The notes under the pieces: generated by a model
What the model was told of the DNA's origin: nothing
The model's database searches: none
What the model saw: only the letters and a program-made list of their open reading frames with translations
Part shown: positions 10,685-18,169 of the stretch, one piece after another
How positions within the stretch are numbered: the first letter of the stretch is position 1
Layout of the letters: each line of letters opens with the position of its first letter
Origin: Prostheceraeus crozeri
Lineage: Eukaryota > Platyhelminthes > Polycladida > Euryleptidae
NCBI GenBank assembly: GCA_907163375.1
Contig: CAJQUW010008997.1
Span: 111,063 to 175,062, forward strand
Direction of reading: 5' to 3'
DNA length: 64,000 nucleotides
Program-made: the position numbers and the translations under genes

Positions 10685-11302
10685 ATGGATTTCAGACTCC
10701 AATGTGATAAAGTTCTGACTGTATCAGGTCCATCTCATGCAGGTAAAACTGTTTTCACGCTGAATTTATTGGATAAAAGAAGGGAGTCGTTTAAGGAACC
10801 TATCAATCGAGTGATTTGGTGTTATGGTATTTATCAACCGTCGCTGTTTCAGGAATTGCAAAGTCGCAACTTTATTCGACATGAAGGAATTATTGCAGTG
10901 GATAAACTTCAGTCTAATGATGTTGTTGTATTGGATGATTTATTAAAAGAAAGTAAGAATTCAAAAGATGTTACAGATATGTTCACTCGTGCAGCACATC
11001 ATAAAAGGTGCTTTATCATCTATATCACACAAAATTTGTTTCCTGATGGAAAAGAAGCTCGTACACGAAACCTGAATACACACTATTATGCTATTTTCAA
11101 GAATCCGCGAGATAAAAGTCAATTTGAAATTTTAGCGCGACAAGTTGCACTCAGAGGATCAAAAGCCTTAATTGAAATTTTTCAAGCAGCTACTGAAAAA
11201 CCACACGGTTACTTATTCATTGACTTTACGCAAGAGTGTCCGGAAGAATTTAGATTTCGAAGTGATATTTTGAAAACTCTCATGATTATCTACAAACTAT
11301 GA
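10685..11302 (+). CDS. ATP: FtsK/HerA-type genome packaging ATPase
   Basis: The start is the ATG at 10685 (the frame is open further upstream only from non-ATG codons). The product is 205 residues. Near the N-terminus it has a Walker A loop, GPSHAGKT, and near residues 76-82 a Walker B with two acidic residues, VVVLDDLL; a conserved Asn/Gln-containing sensor (YITQNLF) follows. This family (A32-like) pumps genomic DNA into capsids in Polintons and related viruses. The next gene overlaps its stop by 4 bp (ATGA), indicating tight coupling. Confidence 0.9.
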   Translation: MDFRLQCDKVLTVSGPSHAGKTVFTLNLLDKRRESFKEPINRVIWCYGIYQPSLFQELQSRNFIRHEGIIAVDKLQSNDVVVLDDLLKESKNSKDVTDMFTRAAHHKRCFIIYITQNLFPDGKEARTRNLNTHYYAIFKNPRDKSQFEILARQVALRGSKALIEIFQAATEKPHGYLFIDFTQECPEEFRFRSDILKTLMIIYKL

Positions 11303-11991
11303 GTTCTTATTCTCGCATGATTGTTATTCCTCAGGATGAATATGTACAATTGACTGCCATGCAGCAAGTAAAGCAACCTCTTGCAAATCAAATGTATAGG
11401 AAAGAAATAGATTATCAGCAAAATGTTCACATCAAAGATCCACATCGTGCTGTATTATTACAATCGGAAACTGTTGAGCAATTGAAAAACTTGAAGAATA
11501 AGATGCGTGACTCTGTATCGACTGCTACACCTTTAGCATCTCGCGCACATGCCATATCTCTTTTCAACAGTATTGAACCCCATCTCAATGTTAATGATAT
11601 AGGAGAAATCATTACAGATGAAAGTAAAGTGATTGATGCTTCACGTTATGAAGACTTGATTCAGTATGCGACACCTAGAAAACGCCGTCAGGGCTAGGTT
11701 ATACCTGGTTGGTCATACTTTCTTAAACTATTGAAAAAGCATAATGTGCCAAAATTTGCTTTGAATAATGAGACATTGAAAGAACTTGATTCAACAGTGG
11801 CTACTGCTCCAATGCTTCAGGCGATGAAAATGCCAACAAATTGGTTTAAGACGTCACCTGCTACATCCCCTCCCACACTCACTAAGCAAACAAGAGGAAG
11901 AACTCGACGTAGATCTACATCACCACTGAAACTAGTAAAAGGAAAACGTAAAACAGTTCCTCCCAGGAAATACATGTTCTCAGACTATTAA
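11299..11991 (+). pseudogene. Conserved Polinton late protein with one in-frame TAG
   Basis: The first part (11299-11697) starts at the ATG overlapping the ATPase stop and contains a conserved opening (MIVIPQDEYVQLTAMQQ). A TAG at 11695-11697 interrupts it, and the same frame continues uninterrupted to 11991 with a Pro/Thr- and Arg/Lys-rich tail ending in MFSDY. Together they would make about 230 residues. Possibilities are a recent nonsense mutation, read-through, or two proteins; no good ATG starts the second part (the first usable codon is TTG). A minor virion or accessory role is inferred only from position between ATPase and integrase. Confidence 0.6.
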
Positions 11992-11992
11992 T

Positions 11993-12208
11993 ATGAAGCA
12001 GATGTGTTGCTTGCCATGTAATGAACCGCCAGAGGTGAATGTCGTTGTCACTTGCACTTGCTGCGCCAGCTCTCACAATGAAACCCCTAAGCAATGTGAA
12101 CACGATCGCAAAACCGCTAAAGCTAAATGCTGCAGTTGTTGTAAATGTAGAAAGGCAAGAAAACAAAAAGATGAGAGGGAGAAAAAAGAGTCAGTCGTCA
12201 TCGGCTGA
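11993..12208 (+). CDS. Possible Cys-rich small protein overlapping the integrase start
   Basis: An ATG lies one base after the preceding stop, spacing typical of this block. The 71-residue product has 12 Cys, many in CC pairs (CCLPC, CTCC, CCSCCKC), then a Lys/Arg-rich end. It overlaps the first 38 bp of the proposed integrase frame. A zinc-binding or disulphide-linked protein is possible. It could instead be a chance frame, since nothing similar is known to me in this position. Confidence 0.35.
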   Translation: MKQMCCLPCNEPPEVNVVVTCTCCASSHNETPKQCEHDRKTAKAKCCSCCKCRKARKQKDEREKKESVVIG

Positions 12209-13253
12209 ACGTTTGAAGTCAATCTATTATGATGTAAAACATCCGGCAGGATTTGCATCTATCAAGAAATTATCAAAAGCGAGTGGTCTTCCACAATCAC
12301 AAGTGAAACGATGGTTAAAGGGTCAGGCTACCTATACACTCCACAAACAAGCGAAAAAGAAGTACCGCACCCGCCATTATATTGTTCATGACATCGATGA
12401 ACAGTGGCAAGCAGATTTGTGTGATGTTGCCTCCATTTCAAAACATAACTCGGGCAATAATTTTATTTTAACCATCATTGATATTTTCTCGCGTTATGCG
12501 TGGGCTCAACCTTTAAAAACTAAAGAAGGGAAAGGAGTAGCATTCCAAACAATTTTTCGAGAAGGTCGGATTCCAAAAAGAATTCAGAGTGATCAAGGAA
12601 AAGAGTTTGAAAATCAGCATGTTAGAAGATTATTTGAGAGGCATGACATTGAGTTGTTTAGTGTAAAGAGTGCTTATAAAGCTGCACTCGTTGAACGTTT
12701 TAATCACACATTAAAAAATCGCTTGTGGCGACATTTTACTGCCAACTTGACACAAAATTGGACAAAGGTTCTACAAGATACACTCCATGCCTACAATCAC
12801 TCTATCCATCGTTCTATTGGACTCAGACCAGTAGATGTAAATGCTGACAATGTAGATAAAGTGCGCGAATCATTCCAACGTAAACGCACTCATGTGAAAA
12901 GTGATGTGAAAATTGGTGATAAAGTTCGTATCTCAAAAGTGAAAAGTGTTTTTGCTAAAGGGTACCTTCCGAATTGGACAGAGGAGGTATTTACAGTATC
13001 AAGGATTAATCAAAAAGACTCTCCCACCACCTACAAGTTGAAAGATTACGATAATGAAGAAATTGAGGGTAGCTTTTACCGCGATGAGATTGAGGTAGTC
13101 ACTGAAAGTGAAACATATTTGGTAGAGAAAATCATTCGATGTAAAAAACGGCAAGGTGAAGAATGGTGTCTTGTTAAATGGACTGGTTATCCTTCAAGTA
13201 TGAACTCTTGGATGCGTCGTGCCGACATCTTTCATCTAAGTGATCGACAGTGA
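12171..13253 (+). CDS. INT: Retroviral-type integrase with C-terminal chromodomain
   Basis: The open frame extends upstream to 12039, but the ATG at 12171 gives a natural basic N-terminus and 360 residues. A helix-turn-helix-like zinc-less N-domain (KKLSKASGLPQSQVKRWL) is followed by the RVE core. The catalytic triad is visible: Asp82 (WQADLCD), Asp141 (QSDQGKEF) and Glu175 (ALVERFNH). Residues about 315-355 form a chromodomain (WCLVKWTGYPSSMNSW) with the aromatic cage positions. The enzyme inserts the element and makes the 6-bp duplications seen at its ends; the chromodomain may direct it to marked chromatin. The core is intact. Confidence 0.93.
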   Translation: MRGRKKSQSSSAERLKSIYYDVKHPAGFASIKKLSKASGLPQSQVKRWLKGQATYTLHKQAKKKYRTRHYIVHDIDEQWQADLCDVASISKHNSGNNFILTIIDIFSRYAWAQPLKTKEGKGVAFQTIFREGRIPKRIQSDQGKEFENQHVRRLFERHDIELFSVKSAYKAALVERFNHTLKNRLWRHFTANLTQNWTKVLQDTLHAYNHSIHRSIGLRPVDVNADNVDKVRESFQRKRTHVKSDVKIGDKVRISKVKSVFAKGYLPNWTEEVFTVSRINQKDSPTTYKLKDYDNEEIEGSFYRDEIEVVTESETYLVEKIIRCKKRQGEEWCLVKWTGYPSSMNSWMRRADIFHLSDRQ

Positions 13254-13256
13254 TTC

Positions 13257-13264
13257 ATGCAAAG
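13257..13264 (+). promoter_or_regulatory. Octamer-like motif ATGCAAAG
   Basis: Lies just after the integrase stop codon and 30 bp before the start of the basic minor-capsid-like gene. Confidence 0.35.
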
Positions 13265-13294
13265 TTGTAACTAACAATGTTTAGGGTTTGAGCT

Positions 13295-13750
13295 ATGAAT
13301 CCAACTGCCTCATTTTATTCACGACCCTCCTATGTAAGTGGTGGAGGACAAATTTACATCGGCGCTCGCTGCCAACGTGGAGGTAGCATACTTGGTGCAC
13401 TGAAATCTGTTGTAGCACCTCTCATATCCAATGTCGGTAGATCTTTAAAACGAAATGTTTTAAGTAATGCCGTTGGGTTTGCTGGTGATGTTGCCAGTGA
13501 TCTTTCCAGAGGTAGAAGTTTTAAGAGCAGTTTGTTGAATCGTTGGAAGGAACGCGGTTTAAAAACATTGAAGCAGACCTTTGCTGGTGTTACTCAAGGA
13601 AAGAAATCACCTAAACGAATGAATAAAGGAAGGAGGAAACATCGCGGAGCTGGTAAGGTGCGATCTTCAGTCAAAAGGCATTCACGCAAACGTCGCAGAG
13701 GCTCTAATCATTCATCAGGCGCTAAACGACGACGCTGCCATAACTTCTAA
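13295..13750 (+). CDS. Basic minor-capsid/core protein (pX/pVI-like)
   Basis: The 151-residue protein has a Gly-rich opening (GGGQIYIGARCQRGGSI), an amphipathic hydrophobic helix (LGALKSVVAPLISNVG), and a very basic C-terminal half ending in runs of Arg and Lys. This design matches the Polinton protein encoded just before the major capsid gene, which is compared with adenovirus cement/core proteins. It ends 2 bp before the capsid gene. A role linking capsid and DNA, possibly with processing by the element's own protease, is inferred from family and position. Confidence 0.7.
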   Translation: MNPTASFYSRPSYVSGGGQIYIGARCQRGGSILGALKSVVAPLISNVGRSLKRNVLSNAVGFAGDVASDLSRGRSFKSSLLNRWKERGLKTLKQTFAGVTQGKKSPKRMNKGRRKHRGAGKVRSSVKRHSRKRRRGSNHSSGAKRRRCHNF

Positions 13751-13752
13751 TC

Positions 13753-14952
13753 ATGGAGTGTAAAACTTCCGGTTTTTGTTTGTTTGATCAACAAGCCATA
13801 CAGACAGATATTCTTAGTTCAAGTATTGTAGATTATCATCCTCGAACAGCTGAGAATGCTGGCCCAATTGAATTTGTTATTCCTGGTGGTAGTGATGACT
13901 ACATAGATTTGAGTTATGCGATGGTTGATTTGAGGTTTAGAATTCAGCAAGCAGATGGAACTGCTATTGACGATGCACATAAAGTTGGACTGAACAATTT
14001 ACCATTGACTACATTACTTCGCGATGTTTCTCTAACGATTGGAGAGCAGCAGGTGGAAGGTGGTCAAAGCGATTATCCCTATAAATCATATTTCAATCAT
14101 GTATCACAGTTTCATCCAGCAGGACAAAAAAGTCATATGGAAGCCATGGGATGGTACAGAGATGAAGCAGGAAAATTTGATGTTGAAACAAACAGTGGCT
14201 TTGTAAAGCGATCTGCTTTGATTAAAGATAGTAAAGTATGTCAGCTATATGGTCCGCTGAATTTAGACTTCTTTAGACAGTCAAAGTTTTTACTCTGTAA
14301 TACCAGCATGCGACTCAAGCTGACATTGAATAAGCCTGAATTTGCGCTGAATGCATTTGGTAAAGTTGACAATTTTAGAATTCATGTGGAAGATATTGCA
14401 CTTTACATTCGTCGAATAGTACCGAATCCAAGTGTCATTAGAGGGCATGCTGAAGGTCTTAACCGCCAAAATGCCATTTACCCCGTTCAGCATACAAAGC
14501 TTCTCACCTTTACAATTCCTAAAGATCAAAAGAGTTTCATGAAAGATGGCCTCTTTCCATCGGAAGCACTGAAGCTCCTCATGGTGGCAATGGTTGAAAA
14601 TGATGCATTTAATGGTAGTATAAAGAAGAATCCTTTCAATTTTAAACACAATCAGTTAAGTGAAATTGCTTTACGTGTAAATGGCGTGAGTCATCCTGGT
14701 CCACCCTACAAACCAGATTTTGCTTCGGATCAATTTATGCGCAGTTATGTTGATTTTATGGATGTCTTTGGCTTTTACAATAAGGATGACACCAACGGAC
14801 TGACTATGAAAGAGTTTAAGAGTGGATATACTATTTATGCATTTGATTTGACTGCTGACAGCGATATTAGTGCACCCTATCGTCAAGTGAACGTGCCTCA
14901 TAATATTCGTTTGGATTTGACGTTCAAAAGAATGAGACGATCAATGTATTAA
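13753..14952 (+). CDS. MCP: Major capsid protein, double jelly-roll (hexon-like)
   Basis: The 399-residue frame carries the conserved Polinton capsid opening (a short FDQQAIQT motif, then GPIEFVIPGG and DDYIDLSYAMVDL) and the C-terminal NVPHNIRLDLTFKR motif. In animal genomes this family is usually annotated as F54H12.2-like. The frame ends at TAA 14950-14952, but the usual C-terminal strand continues in the next frame to 15023; a single missing base near 14944 explains it. The authentic protein would be about 24 residues longer and its stop overlaps the protease start (TAATG). It forms the icosahedral shell. Confidence 0.88.
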   Translation: MECKTSGFCLFDQQAIQTDILSSSIVDYHPRTAENAGPIEFVIPGGSDDYIDLSYAMVDLRFRIQQADGTAIDDAHKVGLNNLPLTTLLRDVSLTIGEQQVEGGQSDYPYKSYFNHVSQFHPAGQKSHMEAMGWYRDEAGKFDVETNSGFVKRSALIKDSKVCQLYGPLNLDFFRQSKFLLCNTSMRLKLTLNKPEFALNAFGKVDNFRIHVEDIALYIRRIVPNPSVIRGHAEGLNRQNAIYPVQHTKLLTFTIPKDQKSFMKDGLFPSEALKLLMVAMVENDAFNGSIKKNPFNFKHNQLSEIALRVNGVSHPGPPYKPDFASDQFMRSYVDFMDVFGFYNKDDTNGLTMKEFKSGYTIYAFDLTADSDISAPYRQVNVPHNIRLDLTFKRMRRSMY

Positions 14953-15022
14953 TCTATGCAGTCTTCGATTCAAATATTGAAATTACAAAGTATCGTGACG
15001 TGATTCTTCAGTATAATCGTTA

Positions 15023-15426
15023 ATGAGTTGGTTGACTGCTGACGATATTAAGACTAAAGTGCAGCGTAATGCAGACGAAGCGACGTTGAAATCTTTATTG
15101 TGCTAAAGACTCATTCGCAGAATTTAGGCGGTGAGCATTGGAAAGCGATCTTTATTGGAGAAGACCGACGTGGTGAACTATTTGACTCTCTTGCTCAACC
15201 TCCAAATATACCAACACAGCAGTGGTTGAGAAAACATACGCGTCAATATCAGCGAAATGAACGCATACTACAACATCCAGTTTCATCAACGTGTGGTGCC
15301 TTTGTGCTGTACTTCATCTTAAAACGTTTACATGTATCTCGTTTTGTATCTGTTATTCAAAACTTTTCATGTAATCCATCCTCTAATGAAAAAATGATTT
15401 GTAAGTTCTATCATGATTTGAAATAA
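15023..15426 (+). pseudogene. PRO: Adenain-like cysteine protease, frameshifted and short
   Basis: The ATG at 15023 overlaps the corrected capsid stop. The first 27 codons end at TAA 15104-15106; the catalytic part continues in another frame (open from 15100). Catalytic His is in LGGEHWKAIF, an acidic partner in ELFDSLAQPP, and catalytic Cys in SSTCGAFVLYF. The spacing between the N-terminal helix and the His is shorter than usual, suggesting a small deletion as well as the frameshift near 15095. The family matures virion proteins. The stop codon lies inside an AATAAA signal. As read, no full-length active enzyme is encoded. Confidence 0.75.
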
Positions 15427-15427
15427 A
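15422..15427 (+). terminator. Poly(A) signal AATAAA embedding the protease stop
   Basis: The TAA stop of the protease (15424-15426) is part of this hexamer, and a facing hexamer for the opposite strand lies about 30 bp away. Confidence 0.6.
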
Positions 15428-15452
15428 AACATCATGTTGGAAAAAATTGTTT

Positions 15453-15458
15453 TTTATT
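15453..15458 (-). terminator. Poly(A) signal AATAAA embedding the TBP-like stop
   Basis: Read on the minus strand, AATAAA contains the TAA stop of the TBP-like gene (15454-15456), a mirror image of the arrangement on the other strand. Confidence 0.6.
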
Positions 15459-15999
15459 TTACAATCCGCTGGGTACGCACATACTCGATGAGATAGTCTA
15501 GGATTGCATTTGCTTGCACATGAGATTTTAGTCCAGTAATGATCACTTTACTATTATGAAAGATTGCAACATGCACGGGTAACCAACAACTAATGAGAGC
15601 TGCAGGAAAAAGTTCGGGTTTATAACACAAATTGTAACTGCTGGTACGAATCTTCAAAAATGATACACTTTCACTCAATTGAGTAGAGATTACCATATTG
15701 TCCACAGTCAGATTCGATATCACACACCTCTCCCTCTTCCATATCCGACGTAGTAGTCTTTGTAGCTCTAAGCGCATTGACTGCGCCGATGAATGAGAAA
15801 GGGCGCCGAGAATCTGTAATGTCCCATTTGGAAAGAGTTGAAGATTCCGTGAATTGTTCATCTTCACCACTAACATTTGAGGTCGGCCCGGGTAATACTT
15901 GCTGTTTGGAAGCTGTTGGTGTAATGTTGTGAGATCGATTTTGGTGTAGAGTCTGAAGCGACGGAGAATGTTGACGATGGTGTAGCGATGGCGCTTCAT
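15454..15999 (-). CDS. TBP-like (TATA-binding-protein fold) protein, two repeats
   Basis: The ATG at 15999 gives 181 residues; the open frame extends further upstream. Two copies of the saddle-type TBP repeat can be read. Repeat 1 (about residues 6-90) has VNILRRFRLYTKIDL, then NSKYYPGRPQMLV and LFPNGTLQILG. Repeat 2 (about 98-178) has DNMVISTQLSESVSFLKI, then YKPELFPAALIS and IFHNSKVIITGLKSH. These follow the order strand, Y-x-P-x-x-F, IF-x-S-G-K, TG in eukaryotic TBP. TBP nucleates transcription at TATA boxes, so this is probably an element-encoded promoter factor. It lies beside two PC4-like genes on the same strand. Sequence identity is low, so a search is needed to be certain. Confidence 0.6.
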   Translation of the reverse strand: MKRHRYTIVNILRRFRLYTKIDLTTLHQQLPNSKYYPGRPQMLVVKMNNSRNLQLFPNGTLQILGALSHSSAQSMRLELQRLLRRIWKRERCVISNLTVDNMVISTQLSESVSFLKIRTSSYNLCYKPELFPAALISCWLPVHVAIFHNSKVIITGLKSHVQANAILDYLIEYVRTQRIVK

Positions 16000-16321
16000 G
16001 ATGAAAAAATGAGTAAATTGAGCGATGTACCTTCCTTTTATACTTTTCCCAACTACCTTGATGAAATGTGAAGTTAGTATGGAGTTCGGAATGATAGAGT
16101 TGAATTCGCCGATTGTTGACGCGCAACCAGATGCGATTTCCAATACGTGAATGTCTTTTCATATAGAAGTATTTCAAATCCTTCATGATATGATGTAGAG
16201 ATTGAAAATGACGATAAGATAAAGCAAACTCTCTTCTCACATTTCCAGTTGAATCTTTGAAATAGACGTTTCGATCATGATCCATTTCAATACGTTGTAG
16301 GGAATCTAATTTCCAACTCAT
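15671..16321 (-). CDS. PC4-like protein A, 3' part overlapping the TBP-like gene
   Basis: The ATG at 16321 opens a 216-codon frame. Only the first about 106 residues (to about 16003) are matched by the tandem paralogue at 16344-16700. Shared elements are LDSLQ, NVYFKDSTG, a hydrophobic-Arg-His-Phe stretch, IWLRVNNRRIQLYHSE and SWEKYKRKVH. This resembles the transcription-coactivator PC4 (p15) single-stranded-DNA-binding fold, perhaps as two repeats, but the match is weak. Beyond 16003 the frame runs over the TBP-like coding sequence with low-complexity residues, so the natural stop may have been lost by a frameshift in the T-run near 16005-16010. Confidence 0.45.
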   Translation of the reverse strand: MSWKLDSLQRIEMDHDRNVYFKDSTGNVRREFALSYRHFQSLHHIMKDLKYFYMKRHSRIGNRIWLRVNNRRIQLYHSELHTNFTFHQGSWEKYKRKVHRSIYSFFHHEAPSLHHRQHSPSLQTLHQNRSHNITPTASKQQVLPGPTSNVSGEDEQFTESSTLSKWDITDSRRPFSFIGAVNALRATKTTTSDMEEGEVCDIESDCGQYGNLYSIE

Positions 16322-16343
16322 GGTGCGTGGTAGTCACGTCTGA

Positions 16344-16700
16344 TTAATATTTGCATAGTAGGGCGATGAAGTCACGACGAATAAATGTCATGATGGAGCA
16401 ATGTATGTATCTTCTATACTTCTCCCAATTGTATTTGCGAAATGAGAAACAGTTTGCGGAATGAGAATGGTAGATTTGAATTTCATTTCTGTAATGTTGA
16501 AGCCAAACTTGATCACCCAAGGAGATGAATCTTAATGTTTCAAAATATTCCAAATCCCTCATGATATCATTGTGGTTGACAAATTGTCGCCATGTTAATG
16601 TAATACCTCTTGATGTATGACCATGAGAACTTTTGAAATGCACGTTTCCATCACGATCAACTCTGATATATTGTAGAGAGTCCAAAATCCAAGTCTTCAT
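16344..16700 (-). CDS. PC4-like protein B (tandem paralogue)
   Basis: The ATG at 16700 gives 118 residues. It aligns along its length with protein A: LDSLQYIRVDRDGNVHFKSS, then LGDQVWLQHY, IQIYHSHSANCFSF and NWEKYRRYIHCSI. The pair therefore arose by duplication. PC4-family proteins bind single-stranded or melted promoter DNA and assist transcription or replication; the assignment rests on a weak pattern. Its start lies only 35 bp from the divergent structural gene at 16736, so the two share a minimal intergenic promoter. Confidence 0.45.
   Translation of the reverse strand: MKTWILDSLQYIRVDRDGNVHFKSSHGHTSRGITLTWRQFVNHNDIMRDLEYFETLRFISLGDQVWLQHYRNEIQIYHSHSANCFSFRKYNWEKYRRYIHCSIMTFIRRDFIALLCKY
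16349..16356 (-). promoter_or_regulatory. Octamer-like motif ATGCAAAT (minus strand)
   Basis: An exact octamer on the minus strand, 27 bp upstream of the PC4-like A start; it overlaps the 3' end of PC4-like B. Confidence 0.4.
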
Positions 16701-16706
16701 GATGTT

Positions 16707-16714
16707 ATGCAAAG
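16707..16714 (+). promoter_or_regulatory. Octamer-like motif ATGCAAAG
   Basis: In the 35-bp gap between divergent genes, 21 bp before the start at 16736; TATAAAA also occurs just before that ATG. Confidence 0.4.
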
Positions 16715-16735
16715 CCGCAGATCAGCAATATAAAA

Positions 16736-18130
16736 ATGTCGTTTTATCATATTTTGCTTAGCAATGCGGCTACAAAGAGATTTTCTAGTAATCGAGCCGC
16801 ACTCTTTTCTACTCCCATTGATCATACACAACAGCTAAATGGAAATTGGGAAGTGGGTGTCACTCAACTTGTTTATAGCAACTGTGTCTGTACTTTTGAT
16901 CATGAGGTGATGACTATTAATATGAGACGTACAGCCTGCCTACCAATGTGAAAAGGGCTGCCGAGTATACATTCCACAGTGGCCAAAGAAAGATCTCCTA
17001 TCATGTAAAAAGTTTATATATGATTTCCTGAATAAAGAGGGTAGAAACATCATCCAATTTACTGCGCACAATGATGATCATAATTATGTACATCATGTAG
17101 TTGAGAAAGATTTGATTGTTGGTTTAAGTCCAAGTTTAAGAAATGATTTAGGTTACCTCGCTAGCGCCTTAACAAGCTATGATAATTATAACGTTAATTA
17201 CCACCTAAGTGGTTGTAAAGATTGGATTTACAAAGAGAAAGCTTTTTATGTGGATCTTATTCCGAAAAATGAAAAGACATTGCTGAAGAAGATTGTGATT
17301 AAGCCAAGAAAGACAAACATGACTCCTGAAACATTAGTGAAGAAATTTAATTTTCTCCTTCGAGTTGATGGTAAACAAGTGGCAACATTGACTTATACGA
17401 AATCAACGGATCAAATCGTCATTAGTAAATTAGATGATGATGATGATCTAGTATTAGTTTGTTCAGAAGATTTTCATCAGTTCTTGCGACATCGCTCTGC
17501 GGCCGTTCATGGAAAATTTGATATGCGCTATTTGAAATGTGATGGATCAAATCAAGTTGATGCAGAATGGTCGGTATCTTTATACAGAAAGTGTGTAGAG
17601 CCTTTGAGTGGAATCTCACATAGAACAAGAGTGTTGATGCCTCGCATGATCACTTCAGTTAAGATGGCAATAGATTATTTGAATGAAGAGATAAATGACC
17701 AACATATTTCATTTTCTGAAAAAGAAGGTGTTTTGTCTCTCACTATAAGTGGAAAAAGTATTGAACTAATTATGGATAAAACTCTAATGGACATTTTGGG
17801 TTTTGATCAAAATATCTTTAAAAGTGGTACTGTAACCAAAGCTAGCGCAGACATGTCACTATCGCGTCGTATTAACTATTTTCAGATATATTCCAATATT
17901 GGTGAAGATGTACGTGTGTTGAAGCTCCATTGCTAGCAATGATACCATACCAGCCAAAAAGCTGCAGTATTTTATCTGAGCATACTTTCAAGAAAGTGCA
18001 TTATACAAAGCTGAAATCAAACTACATCCCACAAATTGATATTGCAATTTATAACGATGCTGGTGCGTTGATTCCTTTTCATAAAGATGCTGTAACAAGT
18101 ATCACACTCCATTTTCGAATGAAGAGTTAA
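16736..18130 (+). pseudogene. Penton-type structural protein, copy 1, several frameshifts
   Basis: Similarity to the intact neighbour at 18170-19690 passes through successive frames: 16736-about 16915, about 16915-17010, 17011-about 17915 and about 17917-18130. Landmarks are QQLNGNWEVGVTQLVYS at the start and IPQIDIAIYNDAGALIPF near the end, the latter a C-terminal motif shared by Polinton minor capsid (penton-type) proteins. Each step is explained by one missing base, one of them in an A-run at 17008-17012. The full product would be about 460 residues. It is either a recently broken gene or a region of consensus errors. Structural function is inferred from family and position. Confidence 0.6.
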
Positions 18131-18137
18131 TGCAAAA
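18130..18137 (+). promoter_or_regulatory. Octamer-like motif ATGCAAAA
   Basis: Overlaps the end of the preceding frame and lies 32 bp before the ATG at 18170. Confidence 0.3.
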
Positions 18138-18169
18138 GTATGCTAATATATTTTTCCAATGTGAATAAT

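Noticed and set aside
12039-12170. Integrase start at the upstream ATG (12039)
   Set aside because: It adds a hydrophobic, Ala/Leu-rich leader unlike known integrases and overlaps fully with the Cys-rich frame; the ATG at 12171 fits better.
14290-14901. Minus-strand frames inside the capsid gene
   Set aside because: They are antisense shadows with no motif in a gene whose plus-strand similarity is clear.
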